A stretch of 64,000 nucleotides of DNA from Tepidamorphus gemmatus (GCF_004346195.1 NZ_SMAK01000001.1:124001-188000), one strand, 5' to 3'. Counted from the first letter of the stretch, positions 48,179-59,537 are shown. Notes: generated by a model not told the origin, from the letters alone. Numbers and translations: made by a program.

Positions 48179-49888
48179 TCAGTGCAGCCGGGTCGGCGGG
48201 GCGAGGACCGGCAGCGGTAGCGGCAGCGCCGCCACCACGAAGCGGCGGGTCGGTACCGGCGCGACCGCCTGTCCGACGAACCGCCGGGCGGGAACGGCCA
48301 TTGCGGCGGGATCGCCGAAGCGGTTCTCGATGACCGGTGCAGTGAGGGCGGTCAGGCTGCCGAGGTCGGTCTGGTCAGGGTGGCGCAGCGTGACGAAGAC
48401 GGAATCGCGCAGGCAGGTGCCAGCGGCCAGGTAGGGCCGCATCGCCGCGGGTCTGTGGTCGATCGCCACCAGCACCGGCCGCCCGGAGGGAATCGTCTCG
48501 ATGCCGGTGAAGGTCGTGGCGAAGGGCGCCAGGTCTGGTGTGCCGGTCGCGGCGAGCGCGGTCGCTGCGCCTGTCGATCCGGTCTGGATATCGCCCGCCG
48601 TGGACTCGACCAGCGCGGTGAGCTGGCCTGCGCCGAGATCGGGCGGCGTCGGGCGCTCGCGCGGCAGCATGGCGATTGCCACCGGCAGCGGGTTGGCGGG
48701 CGCTTCGAGGACCGGCTTGGCCATCGGCAGCGGGGCAGTGGCGCCGATCGGGGCCGCGGCCGCAACGGCTACCGCCACGGGCGCCGGTGCGTCAGGCCGC
48801 AGTCGCGGCAGCGGCACGTCGGCAAGGATCGCCGCAGGGGCAGGGAGCGCCGCCGACATTGGCGGCGCCACCGGCTCACGTGCTGTTTCGGCGGGCTGCA
48901 CCGAAGCCAGCACCACGGGCACCTGCGGGAGGGGCGCCCGCGGGACCGGCGCGGGAACGGGCGCCGCAGGGACCGGTGCGGCGCTGCCGGTCGAGGCAGC
49001 CGCCGGTGTACGCGTGGCAGCGGCGGCTTCCTCGTCGCCGTCCTCGCCGGATTCGAACAGCGCGGCGAACAGGTTCCTGCCGCCGCTACGCGAGGAACCG
49101 GCCGCCAAGGCCGCCGCCTGAGCGATCGGCACCGAGGGATCGAGGCGAGGGAAGTTCATCACCATCTGCTGGCGACCGTTCGAGGTCACCGCCGCGGTCC
49201 GCGTCGCGGCGCTTCGCGACAGTTCCGCCACGGCCTGGTTGTAGCCGGGCATCGGCTTGCCGTCCGAGGGGATGTGGACCGTCTTGCCATCCGGGAACAG
49301 CTTGGCGAGCTGCTGGCGCGTCATGCGCGGCCAGTGACGCGGATTGCCGGTGTCCAGATGGACAAAGGGCGATCCGGAGGTCGGATAATAGCCGACGCCA
49401 CCGCGCTGGTACTTCAGCGCGGTCTCACGCAGCGTCTGCAATGGCACGTCGGGGAGGTAGAAGTCGAGCGCGCGGCCGGACATGTGCAGGCTCGACTGGG
49501 CGACGCCGCTCGAGCGGGAGCGAAGCGTGGCGTTGGTCACCGGCGAACGGTAGCCGGACAGGACGTGGATCGGCGCCTTCGAGCCGACCGCCTGCCGCAC
49601 CTCCCAGATCAGATCGAGCAGCGCCGGATCCATCGTCGTGGACTCGTTGCGGCGCCAGTCGCGCAGGATGTAGTTGATCTTCTTGAGGCCTTCGGCGTCG
49701 TACCGGCCGTTGCGCTTGAACGTCACGGTCAGCGTCTCGCCGGTGTGGATCTGCTTGAAGGACAGCGTCCTGTCCTGCGCATGGGCCGGAGCGACGACCA
49801 TCGTCACCGCCGCGACACTGGCCACCAGGGCAATTGCACGCACGAATCGACGCGCAGTCCCCGCCCCCGTTGGATTGCTGTCCCTCAA
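48179..49888 (-). CDS. Secreted M15-type (DUF882) peptidase with long Ala/Pro-rich tail
   Basis: The 569-residue product has a signal peptide (about 1-38), an N-terminal M15A/DUF882 domain (about 40-195) with zinc-site motifs HMSGRALD (His135, Asp142) and HLD (177-179), then some 350 residues rich in Ala, Pro and Val. DUF882 proteins are related to murein-cleaving peptidases such as MepA/MepK. The start is TTG 49888; GTG 49843 is a shorter alternative. The upstream gene on this strand is an L,D-transpeptidase, so both probably serve peptidoglycan remodelling. Confidence 0.85.
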   Translation of the reverse strand: MRDSNPTGAGTARRFVRAIALVASVAAVTMVVAPAHAQDRTLSFKQIHTGETLTVTFKRNGRYDAEGLKKINYILRDWRRNESTTMDPALLDLIWEVRQAVGSKAPIHVLSGYRSPVTNATLRSRSSGVAQSSLHMSGRALDFYLPDVPLQTLRETALKYQRGGVGYYPTSGSPFVHLDTGNPRHWPRMTRQQLAKLFPDGKTVHIPSDGKPMPGYNQAVAELSRSAATRTAAVTSNGRQQMVMNFPRLDPSVPIAQAAALAAGSSRSGGRNLFAALFESGEDGDEEAAAATRTPAAASTGSAAPVPAAPVPAPVPRAPLPQVPVVLASVQPAETAREPVAPPMSAALPAPAAILADVPLPRLRPDAPAPVAVAVAAAAPIGATAPLPMAKPVLEAPANPLPVAIAMLPRERPTPPDLGAGQLTALVESTAGDIQTGSTGAATALAATGTPDLAPFATTFTGIETIPSGRPVLVAIDHRPAAMRPYLAAGTCLRDSVFVTLRHPDQTDLGSLTALTAPVIENRFGDPAAMAVPARRFVGQAVAPVPTRRFVVAALPLPLPVLAPPTRLH

Positions 49889-50053
49889 TGTACCCCGCCC
49901 GAGGTTGCGTCTCTCGTACCGGCCGCGACACCCCCCAGGTGGACCGACCGGCAGATCATCGGCCTGAATGGTTAAGCCGATGTTACGAACTCTGTTATGG
50001 TCTGATCATGGCGTATTTTTGCCGGATCGCCAAATTTCTGCCTGCGCACGTTC

Positions 50054-52075
50054 TCAACTGCCAAGCCCCAGGCCAGTCTTCATCGTCTGGTCATGCCCGT
50101 AGATGTCCGGTCGCTTCTGGACTTCGCCAGCCTCGTCGACCCACACCGTGAAATAGGTTAGGTGCACCGGAACGTGCTTGCGCAGCGGCAGCGAGCCGTT
50201 CTCGCCGCCCGCGATCAGCCGCTTGATGCGCTCGCCGTTGAGCTGCTCCTCGCCGGCCAGCAGCGCGTCGGCGAAGGCGACCGGCTGGTCAACCCGCACA
50301 CAGCCGTGGCTGAAGGCGCGGACCGAGCGGTTGAACAGCGTCCGCGTCGGGGTGTCGTGCAGGTAGACGGCATGCTTGTTGGGGAACATGAACTTGACCC
50401 GCCCGAGCGCGTTCGCCTCGCCCGGCGGCTGACGGAACCGGAACGGCATGGTCTCTGCGTTCCACTGGCTCCAGTCGATCGAGCGCGGATCGACGATCTG
50501 CTCCTGCGGGCCGCCGGTGTAGATCACCTGCAGGCCCCGCCGCTCGAAGAAGCCCGGATCCCTGAGGATCTCCGGCATCATCTCCTTGGCGGCGATCGAG
50601 CGCGGCACGTTCCAGTAGGGATTGACGTCGACGTACTGGATGGCGTCGGAGAAGATCGGCGTCTGGTTCTTCGGCGTGCCGACGATGACGCGGGTCTCGA
50701 AGCTCACCCGACCGCCGTTCATCACCCGCAGACGGTATTCGGGAATGTTCACCCAGACATGCAGTTCGCCCATGTCGCGCGGCAGCCAGCGCCAGCGCTC
50801 CATGTTGACGAGCACGTCGGCGACGGTGACCTCGGCGCCGCCATTCAGCCCGATCAGGGTCTGCGGACCGACGACGCCGTCCACCTCCAGCGTCGCGCGC
50901 TGCTGGAACGCCTTCACGGCCTCCACCGTCGCCTCGTCATAGACGAGCGCCGCCTCGCCCTCCACCGGCTGGAGGCCGAGCCGGCGACGCAGCAGCGGCA
51001 CACGCTCGTCGCTCATGCCGGGCTTGATCGACGGCCCATCCGGGATCGTCAGCGTGGTGGTTGAGGCCGTGTGGTCGCGTAGCTCGGCCAGCAGCCGTTG
51101 CAAGGCAGCAAAACCGGGATGCGGCGGGTTGAAGCCTTCCAGATAGGCGACCTTGTCGCTTGCCTCGGCGAGCCCAGTGAGCACCTGGGCGGGATCGGGA
51201 CGCGTCGGCCTGGCGGTGACCAGATCGCCCAACGCGGTGGGCGGCATGATGCCACCCTGAGCGTCGGCGGCGAACTTCAGCGCGGCCCGGGTCAGGGCAA
51301 TCTCGGCTTCCGCCAGTGCGGCCGGTGTGGCAGGCGCGGCGATGCCGATATCGAGGGGCGGAAGATCGTAGCGGGCCGGGTCGAGGCCGTAGGCATCGGC
51401 GCGCGCAAGACGGTGGATGACGGCGCGGCCGCTGCCGGTGAACCGGCCGCCGGCGAGCCACAGCGGGGTGTAGCCGCGCCGGTCATAGAAGGTTGCCACG
51501 ACGGCGAGCGGGTCCTTGGCCTTGCCCTTTGTCGGCGCCAGCAGCTCCTTCAGCGCGACACTGGTCGGATCGGGCGTCGGCAGGGCGGACGGCTCGGCCG
51601 AGGCGGCCGGTCCGGCCGCGGCCACAGGTGGTTCCGGATCGCCGGCCGCTGCAGCTTCGGGGGCGGCTGCCGGGGGCTCGGCAGGGGCAAAATCGGCGAA
51701 GGTCGGCTCCTCGTCCCGTGTGGTGCGGAGGGCGGCAGTCGACGGCAAGGCGGGCGGCAGGACCGGCGTCTCGCCCTCGATGAATTCGCCCGGGGATCCG
51801 GACAGCGCGTCATTGTCCTGAGGCTCGCCGGCCGGCACTGCAGCCGGGCGCTCCGGGGCGGGTCGGGCTGGCCGCGCCTGGCGCGGCGGTTGTGCGGGCG
51901 CGCCGGGGGCGATGGCCGGTGCGGTCAGGGGAGCCGGCTGCAGGACGACGTCGACCTCGCGCGCAGCACTGGCCGTGCCGCAGAGCAGCGGGACGGAGGC
52001 AAGGGCCAGTCCCACGAGACCCAGGCGACGCACGATCACAAAACGCGTCTGATTCGCTCCGCGCATCCTGCACAT
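50054..52075 (-). CDS. YcbB-type L,D-transpeptidase
   Basis: The 673-residue periplasmic enzyme has a signal peptide (about 1-38), a Pro/Ala-rich segment to about 170, a helical scaffold domain, a peptidoglycan-binding domain (RRRLGLQP...GVVGPQTLIGLNGG) and a YkuD catalytic domain. The active cysteine is Cys592 in SHGCVRV. YcbB enzymes form 3-3 cross-links, important in polar-growing Hyphomicrobiales. The start is ATG 52075 or 52066; neither has a clear site. The DUF882 gene is 165 bp downstream. Confidence 0.93.
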   Translation of the reverse strand: MCRMRGANQTRFVIVRRLGLVGLALASVPLLCGTASAAREVDVVLQPAPLTAPAIAPGAPAQPPRQARPARPAPERPAAVPAGEPQDNDALSGSPGEFIEGETPVLPPALPSTAALRTTRDEEPTFADFAPAEPPAAAPEAAAAGDPEPPVAAAGPAASAEPSALPTPDPTSVALKELLAPTKGKAKDPLAVVATFYDRRGYTPLWLAGGRFTGSGRAVIHRLARADAYGLDPARYDLPPLDIGIAAPATPAALAEAEIALTRAALKFAADAQGGIMPPTALGDLVTARPTRPDPAQVLTGLAEASDKVAYLEGFNPPHPGFAALQRLLAELRDHTASTTTLTIPDGPSIKPGMSDERVPLLRRRLGLQPVEGEAALVYDEATVEAVKAFQQRATLEVDGVVGPQTLIGLNGGAEVTVADVLVNMERWRWLPRDMGELHVWVNIPEYRLRVMNGGRVSFETRVIVGTPKNQTPIFSDAIQYVDVNPYWNVPRSIAAKEMMPEILRDPGFFERRGLQVIYTGGPQEQIVDPRSIDWSQWNAETMPFRFRQPPGEANALGRVKFMFPNKHAVYLHDTPTRTLFNRSVRAFSHGCVRVDQPVAFADALLAGEEQLNGERIKRLIAGGENGSLPLRKHVPVHLTYFTVWVDEAGEVQKRPDIYGHDQTMKTGLGLGS

Positions 52076-52157
52076 TCCGCAGAGGTAGTCGAATTCTGCC
52101 GGCGATGCCAGCGTCGTGGCCGGTTGCTGCGACCGTTCGCGGCTGCAGGGCCGCGGA

Positions 52158-53666
<1,509 letters not shown>

Positions 53667-53882
53667 GTCTACTCCGGGCCGAAGGCCACCTGTGGTCGGT
53701 GGGGCCAGTTGCCCGGCATTGTCGAGAGGCTGGGTAAAGGGTGCCTTAAGCCGATCTAACACATTCGCCGATCGCAATCCGCCGGCCGGGCTTCCTTGCG
53801 GCGGCCGGACCGGTCGGTAATATCGCGGCGATCGCTAAGGCCGGTCGTCGGGCCGGACGCCATGTCGCGGAGGAGACACTTG

Positions 53883-55715
53883 ATGCGGGTATGCAGTACC
53901 GCTGCGGCGGCAGGCGCGGGCGACGAGTCACCGGATCTGGGGCCGTTGCCGGTCTGGGACCTCACCGACCTCTATCCGTCAATGGATGCTCCCGAGGTGC
54001 AGGCCGACCTGGAGCGGGCGCTGGCCGATTCGAGGGCGTTCGAAGCGAAATGGAAGGGCCGGCTCGCGGAAACGCTGGCCGGTGACGGTGGCGCCGAGCG
54101 GTTGGCCGGTGCGGTGCGCGAGCTGGAGGCGCTGCAGGATCTGATCGGACGGATCGTCTCCTATGCCGGGCTGCAGCATGCCCTGGACGTCTCCGACCCG
54201 AAGCGGGCGAAGTTCTATGGCGACGTGCGGGAGAAGATCACCAATGCCAGCGTGCATCTGCTGTTCTTCCCGCTCGAGCTCAACCGCCTTGACGACGGCG
54301 CTCTGGAACGGGCGATGGAGAATCCCGCGCTCGGCCATTACCGACCCTGGATCGAGGAGGTGCGCAAGGAGAAGCCCTACCAGCTCGACGACAGGCTGGA
54401 GCAGTTGTTCCACGAGAAGTCGATCACCGGGCGGGCTGCCTGGACCCGGCTGTTCGACGAGACCATGGCCTCGCTCCGCTTCGTCGTGGACGGTCGGGAG
54501 CTGACGCTCGAGCCCACGCTTAACCTGCTGCAGGACAGTGACGAGTCGAAGCGGCGCAAGGGTGCCGAAGCGCTGATCGCGACGTTCAGCAGACATCTGC
54601 CGACCTTCGCGCTGATCACCAACACGCTGGCCAAGGACAAGGAGATATCCGACCGCTGGCGCGGCTTCGAGGATGTCGCGGATTCTCGCCACCTTGCCAA
54701 CCGCGTCGAGCGCGAGGTGGTCGAGGCGCTGGTCGAAAGCGTGCGTGGGGCCTATCCGAGGCTGTCGCACCGCTACTATGCGCTCAAGGCGCGCTGGTTC
54801 GGCAAGGACAGGCTCGAGTTCTGGGATCGCAATGCGCCGCTGCCCCGCGTCGCCCAGAAGACCTATCGCTGGGAGCAGGCACGGCAGACGGTGATGGGCG
54901 CCTATGCCGACTTCTCGCCGGAAATGGCGCGGATCGCCGAGCCGTTCTTCGAGAAGGGCTGGATCGACGCGCCGGTGAAGCCCGGCAAGTCGCCCGGTGC
55001 CTTCGCGCATCCGACCGTCCCCAGCGCCCACCCCTACGTGCTGCTCAATTACATGGGCCGGCCGCGTGACGTGATGACGCTGGCGCACGAGCTCGGTCAT
55101 GGCGTGCACCAGGTGCTGGCCGCGCCGCAGGGGCCGCTGATGGCCCCGACTCCGCTGACGCTGGCCGAGACGGCGAGCGTGTTCGGCGAGATGCTGACCT
55201 TCCGCCGGCTCCTGTCGGAGACCGCTGACCCGAAGGCGCGCAAGGCGCTGCTCGCCGCCAAGGCGGAGGGCATGATCAACACGGTGGTGCGGCAGATTGC
55301 CTTCTACGTGTTCGAGCGGCGTATCCATATCGCCCGCCGCGAGGGCGAGCTGACGGTCGAGGACATCTCGACGATCTGGCGGGAGGTGCAGGCCGAGAGC
55401 CTCGGGCCGGCGATCCGGCTCGGCGAGGGGTACGAAACCTTCTGGTGCTACGTGCCGCACTTCATCCATTCACCGTTCTACGTCTATGCCTATGCCTTCG
55501 GCGACTGCCTGGTGAATTCGCTCTACGCCATCTACGAGAGGAGCGCCGAGGGCTTTGCCGAGAAGTATTTCGACATGCTCAGGGCCGGCGGCACCAAACA
55601 TCACTCCGAGCTGCTGGCACCCTTCGGCCTCGATGCCCGCGACCCGGATTTCTGGCGCATGGGCCTCGGCGTCATCGAACGGCTGATCGACGAACTCGAG
55701 GCGATGGAGGACTGA
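53883..55715 (+). CDS. M3 family oligoendopeptidase F
   Basis: This 610-residue cytoplasmic metallopeptidase cleaves short peptides. The zinc motif HELGH is at 402-406 and the third ligand lies in LAETASVFGEM. Length is typical of PepF-type oligoendopeptidases. ATG 53883 is favoured by GGAGGAG about 10 bp upstream; the open frame reaches 29 codons further back. A 58-residue membrane protein starts 3 bp after its stop, indicating coupling. Confidence 0.94.
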   Translation: MRVCSTAAAAGAGDESPDLGPLPVWDLTDLYPSMDAPEVQADLERALADSRAFEAKWKGRLAETLAGDGGAERLAGAVRELEALQDLIGRIVSYAGLQHALDVSDPKRAKFYGDVREKITNASVHLLFFPLELNRLDDGALERAMENPALGHYRPWIEEVRKEKPYQLDDRLEQLFHEKSITGRAAWTRLFDETMASLRFVVDGRELTLEPTLNLLQDSDESKRRKGAEALIATFSRHLPTFALITNTLAKDKEISDRWRGFEDVADSRHLANRVEREVVEALVESVRGAYPRLSHRYYALKARWFGKDRLEFWDRNAPLPRVAQKTYRWEQARQTVMGAYADFSPEMARIAEPFFEKGWIDAPVKPGKSPGAFAHPTVPSAHPYVLLNYMGRPRDVMTLAHELGHGVHQVLAAPQGPLMAPTPLTLAETASVFGEMLTFRRLLSETADPKARKALLAAKAEGMINTVVRQIAFYVFERRIHIARREGELTVEDISTIWREVQAESLGPAIRLGEGYETFWCYVPHFIHSPFYVYAYAFGDCLVNSLYAIYERSAEGFAEKYFDMLRAGGTKHHSELLAPFGLDARDPDFWRMGLGVIERLIDELEAMED

Positions 55716-55718
55716 CCC

Positions 55719-55895
55719 GTGCCGATCCTGCTGATCCTGATCCTCGCGCTGATCATCGCCCAGGTCGGATTCTGGAACACGCTCGGCTCGATCCTCGGAG
55801 CGATCGCGATGATCGTGCTCCTCATGGTGCTTGCCGCCGCCGCGTTGGCGCTTCTCGGAATGATCCTGTACGGGCGGACGCGCAGACGCTTCTGA
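55719..55895 (+). CDS. Small hydrophobic membrane protein, 58 residues
   Basis: A GTG-started frame of 58 codons fills the gap between the oligoendopeptidase and DUF3445 genes. Its product is almost wholly hydrophobic, with two membrane helices (about 2-20 and 26-50, rich in Leu, Ile, Ala) and a basic tail YGRTRRRF that would stay in the cytoplasm. It begins 3 bp after one stop and ends 17 bp before the next start, which argues for a real gene. No family is recognised and no function is proposed. Confidence 0.65.
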   Translation: MPILLILILALIIAQVGFWNTLGSILGAIAMIVLLMVLAAAALALLGMILYGRTRRRF

Positions 55896-55912
55896 GATGT
55901 CCGAGGCGCCCG

Positions 55913-56821
55913 GTGGAACTCGCCCACACCCCCTATGACGGCTCGCGGCAGCCCTTCTCGATCGGGCTGAAGCCGCTCGATCTTGCGGACTGGATCGAGC
56001 CGGACGAGCACCTTGCCGCCCATCTCGACGAGAAGGAACGGCTGTTGGCCGAGCGCCGCAACGTCGTGTTCCGCGAGGAGGTCGAGACGCGCACGGCGCA
56101 GGGCGAGGTGCTGACGCTTCTGGCAAACCATCTGACCACACGCTTTCCGGACCTCTACCGACGCCGGGATGCGGCCATCGACGTCGTCCCGGCAGGGCGG
56201 AGCGTCGATCTGGAGGACGATCTGCCGCCGCTGCTGACCGCCTCGCGGCTGGTGCAGGAGGATCTCTGCCTGATGCGGGCGTCGCCGGCGGGCTACCGGC
56301 TGGTCGCAGCGAGCCTGTGCTTTCCCTCCGCATGGTCGCTTGCGGAAAAGTTTGCCCGGCCGATGAGCGAGATCCACAAGGCCGTGCCGCACTATGCCGA
56401 GCGGCTCGGGGCGCGCGTCGACCGCATCTTCGACAATCTGAAGGTCGATCAGCCGGTCTGGCGGCTCAACTGGTCGATCTACGCCGATGACGACCTGCAT
56501 CATCCGGAGTCCAAGGAGCGGCCACGCGACTGGTTCGCAGGGGAGGGTATGCCGCGGGCATTCATCCGGATCGAGCGGCAGACCCTCAGGCGTCTGCCGG
56601 CTTCGGGCGACATCCTGTTCACCATCAAGGTGCATGTCGATCCGTTCGAGGCGTTCCGCCGTCATCCCGACGGCGCCCGGCTGGCGGCCGGACTGAAGGC
56701 CCAGATTCTGTCGCTTGACGAAGCGCAGCTGAGCTACAAGGCCTTGCTTTCCGATCGCGACCGCATCGTCGCCGCCCTCGATGCGATTGCGGCATCGCCT
56801 GCGGCGATCGGCGCGGGGTGA
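55913..56821 (+). CDS. DUF3445 haem-dependent oxidative N-demethylase family protein
   Basis: The 302-residue protein matches DUF3445 (HDOD), a haem-containing family with members that demethylate dimethylamine-type substrates. Recognisable segments are SIGLKPLDLADWI, LVQEDLCLMRA, LVAASLCFPSAW near 125-136 and the C-terminal RIERQTLRRLPASGDILFTI. The substrate here is unknown. The start is GTG 55913 with GAGG 6 bp upstream, inside a much longer open frame that is not credible upstream because it overlaps two other genes. It is followed by the ABC1 kinase gene after 33 bp. Confidence 0.87.
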   Translation: MELAHTPYDGSRQPFSIGLKPLDLADWIEPDEHLAAHLDEKERLLAERRNVVFREEVETRTAQGEVLTLLANHLTTRFPDLYRRRDAAIDVVPAGRSVDLEDDLPPLLTASRLVQEDLCLMRASPAGYRLVAASLCFPSAWSLAEKFARPMSEIHKAVPHYAERLGARVDRIFDNLKVDQPVWRLNWSIYADDDLHHPESKERPRDWFAGEGMPRAFIRIERQTLRRLPASGDILFTIKVHVDPFEAFRRHPDGARLAAGLKAQILSLDEAQLSYKALLSDRDRIVAALDAIAASPAAIGAG

Positions 56822-56854
56822 CCTTTCCCGCCCTGAGGCCCATATGATCGTCGC

Positions 56855-58231
56855 ATGAGCGGCCAGGACAGCGAACGCAACCGGTTCACCGCCCGAGCGC
56901 GGCGCTATGCGCGCGTCGGTACCAATGTCGGCCCGATCGCAGCCAAGGTCGCCGGCCGCCGTCTGTTCGGCCGTACCGGCGACCGCGAGAAGGGTGCCCT
57001 CGAACTGGCTGCCGCACTCGGTGGGCTGAAGGGACCGATCATGAAGGTGGCACAGCTAATCGCCACCATCCCCGATGCACTTCCGGCCGAATATGCCGTG
57101 GAGCTCGCCAAGCTGCAGAGCCAGGCGCCGCCGATGGGCTGGAGCTTCGTCAAGCGCCGCATGGCGGCCGAACTTGGCGGCGACTGGCAGGATCAGTTCG
57201 CTGCGTTCGAGCGCGAGGCGGCGGCCTCGGCCTCGCTCGGCCAGGTGCATCGCGCCACCGCGCGCGACGGCACGCGGCTCGCCTGCAAGCTCCAGTACCC
57301 GGACATGCAGTCGGCGGTGGAGGCCGATCTCGCCCAGCTCGAGATGCTGTTCGCGATCCATCGGCGGATGGATCCGGCAATCGACACCCGCGACATGGGC
57401 ACCGAGATCGCCGCGCGCATCCGCGAGGAACTCGACTATCTGCGCGAGGCGGCGCACATGCGGCTCTACCGGGACATCCTTGCCGGCGAGACCCTGATCC
57501 GCGTCCCCGAGGTGCGGGCCGAGCTGACGACGCAGCGGCTGCTGACCATGACCTGGCTGGACGGCTCGCCGATGCTCGCCCACAAGGAGGCCGGCCTTGA
57601 GGTCCGCAACCGTCTTGCCACGGCGATGTTCCGGGCCTGGTGGTATCCGTTCAGCCATTACGGCGTGATCCACGGCGATCCGCACCTCGGCAACTACACC
57701 GTGTTCGAGGAAGCGGGCCAGCCCGCGGGCATCAACCTGCTCGACTATGGCTGCATCCGCGTGTTCCCGCCCGCCTTCGTCGGTGGCGTGGTCGATCTCT
57801 ACGAGGGGCTGAGGCAGGACGATCCCGCCCGGGTGGTGCATGCCTACGAGACATGGGGATTCAAGGGGCTCACGAAGGATCTGATCGAGATCCTCAACAT
57901 CTGGGCGCGGTTCATCTACGGGCCGCTGCTCGAGGACCGGGTGCGCAGGATCGCCGAGGGAGTCTCGGCGGCCGAATATGGGCGCAAGCAGGCATTCGAG
58001 GTGCACAAGGGGCTGAAGGAGAAGGGGCCGGTTCGCGTGCCGCGCGAATTCGTGTTCATGGACCGGGCCGCGATCGGCCTCGGCGCGGTCTTCATTCACC
58101 TGCGCGCCGAACTGAACTTTCACCGGCTGTTCAACGAGACGATCGAGAGGTTCGATCTCGCCGCCGTCGGTGCGCGGCAGGCTCGTGTGCTTGCGGCGGC
58201 CGGTGTGCCGGCGGATGCGGGTACGCGTTGA
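56855..58231 (+). CDS. ABC1/UbiB (AarF) family atypical kinase
   Basis: The 458-residue product is a UbiB-like protein kinase/ATPase. It has HGDPHLGNY (273-281), LDYG (296-299) in place of DFG, and the nucleotide lysine in CKLQYP. The family KxGQ motif reads KVAQ (64-67) and the alanine-rich loop is AAASASLGQVH. UbiB relatives support quinone synthesis, but other ABC1 clades have different or unknown roles. No C-terminal membrane anchor is seen. It sits between DUF3445 and a UPF0126 gene on the same strand. Confidence 0.9.
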   Translation: MSGQDSERNRFTARARRYARVGTNVGPIAAKVAGRRLFGRTGDREKGALELAAALGGLKGPIMKVAQLIATIPDALPAEYAVELAKLQSQAPPMGWSFVKRRMAAELGGDWQDQFAAFEREAAASASLGQVHRATARDGTRLACKLQYPDMQSAVEADLAQLEMLFAIHRRMDPAIDTRDMGTEIAARIREELDYLREAAHMRLYRDILAGETLIRVPEVRAELTTQRLLTMTWLDGSPMLAHKEAGLEVRNRLATAMFRAWWYPFSHYGVIHGDPHLGNYTVFEEAGQPAGINLLDYGCIRVFPPAFVGGVVDLYEGLRQDDPARVVHAYETWGFKGLTKDLIEILNIWARFIYGPLLEDRVRRIAEGVSAAEYGRKQAFEVHKGLKEKGPVRVPREFVFMDRAAIGLGAVFIHLRAELNFHRLFNETIERFDLAAVGARQARVLAAAGVPADAGTR

Positions 58232-58419
58232 GCCGCGCGCGTCCGGCGCCTGTCCGGACGTGCAGGTTCCGACAGCGCGGCGGACTCTCGGCCTGGCGCA
58301 TCCGGCGGGCGCTGCGTCAGGATCGGCGGAAACGGCCGTGGCCTGCTGTACCCCGCGCGCCGCGGCGATATGCTCACGCCGGCTGCGGCGTCGCCCGCGG
58401 TCTCAAGGGGGAGCCTTCG

Positions 58420-59046
58420 ATGAGCGAGCAGATCCTGCATGCGGTCTTTCTGGTGGCCATTACGGCCGAGGCGATGACCGCCGCGCTGGCGGCTGGCCGG
58501 CGCAGCATGGACTGGTTCGGCGTTGCCATGCTTGGATCGATCACGGCGCTGGGCGGGGGGTCGATTCGTGACGTGCTGCTCGGCCATTATCCGCTGACAT
58601 GGGTTGCGCATCCCGAATACTTGGTGATCACCTCGGGCGCGGCGCTGGCGACGATTGCGATTGCGCGCATCGTCCATCGGCTGCGTCACGCCTTCCTGCT
58701 GCTGGACGCCATTGGGCTCGTGGTGTTCACGGTGATCGGCTGCAACATCGCGATGGCGATGGACCAGCCGCTGCTGATCGTCATCGTCGCAGGCATGATC
58801 ACCGGCTGCCTCGGCGGGGTGCTGCGCGACGTCCTGTGCAACGATGTGCCGCTGTTGTTCCGCAGTGAGCTCTACGCGAGCGTCTCGGTGGTGACCGGGG
58901 CGATCTATGTCGGCGGCACGCGCTACGGCCTGCCGCCCGAGGCGGTCATGCTGACGGCGATGACAATTGGCCTGACGCTCAGGCTTCTGGCCCTGCGCTA
59001 CAACTGGAACATGCCGACATTCGTCTACACCCGGGATCTGCACTGA
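58420..59046 (+). CDS. UPF0126 / TRIC-like cation channel family membrane protein
   Basis: The 208-residue protein has about seven membrane segments and two repeats of the family motif: GSITALGGGSIRDVLLG (about 39-55) and GMITGCLGGVLRDVLCN (about 125-141), each Gly-rich and ending in RDVL. Bacterial UPF0126 proteins belong to the trimeric intracellular cation channel superfamily; the bacterial role is uncertain. ATG 58420 has GGGGAG 6 bp upstream. It is 188 bp after the kinase gene. Confidence 0.9.
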   Translation: MSEQILHAVFLVAITAEAMTAALAAGRRSMDWFGVAMLGSITALGGGSIRDVLLGHYPLTWVAHPEYLVITSGAALATIAIARIVHRLRHAFLLLDAIGLVVFTVIGCNIAMAMDQPLLIVIVAGMITGCLGGVLRDVLCNDVPLLFRSELYASVSVVTGAIYVGGTRYGLPPEAVMLTAMTIGLTLRLLALRYNWNMPTFVYTRDLH

Positions 59047-59288
59047 TCCCTGGCAATGCAACGCTTGGTCGCGGGCCAGCCGCTGCACGGATGGTGCCGT
59101 TTCGGGGTCAGATTCGCGTTGCATTCACCGTCGTCAGCGCCTATGTTCATCCAGTTCGAGCTTGCAGCCTGACTTGCTGGCCTGCCCCCAAAGGGTTTTC
59201 CTTCAAGAAATCGCTCAATTCGGATGTCGGTCGCGCGATGGTCGCGCGGCCCGTTGCGCATTTGTGCGCTTTGTTAAAGGAAACGACG

Positions 59289-59498
59289 ATGTCGACTGGT
59301 ACCGTGAAATTCTACAACGCCGACCGTGGCTATGGCTTCATTCAGCCCGACGATGGCTCCAAGGACGTCTTCGTCCATGCCACCGCGCTGGAAGCGGCGG
59401 GCATGCGCGGCCTGTCCGAGGGGCAGAAAGTGTCCTTCGAGGTCAGGACCGACAGTCGCAGTGGCAAGCTGGCGGCCGCGAATCTGCAGGCAGCCTGA
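59289..59498 (+). CDS. cspA: Cold-shock protein, CspA family
   Basis: This 69-residue cold-shock domain protein binds single-stranded RNA/DNA. It has both RNP motifs, GYGFIQP (RNP1, normally KGFGFI) and VFVHATAL (RNP2). ATG 59289 follows AAAGGA by 7 bp. The leader holds a 5-bp hairpin GCGCA-TTTG-TGCGC (59256-59269) just before the ribosome-binding site, which could regulate translation with temperature. A strong terminator follows. Confidence 0.93.
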   Translation: MSTGTVKFYNADRGYGFIQPDDGSKDVFVHATALEAAGMRGLSEGQKVSFEVRTDSRSGKLAAANLQAA

Positions 59499-59537
59499 TC
59501 GGCAGCATCGCTGCCGCACGGCCTGGTGCCTTTGCCG

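Noticed and set aside
55445-55912. Upstream extension of the DUF3445 frame over the oligoendopeptidase end and the small membrane protein
   Set aside because: The extension is Arg/Pro-rich with no family match, while GTG 55913 has a good ribosome-binding site.
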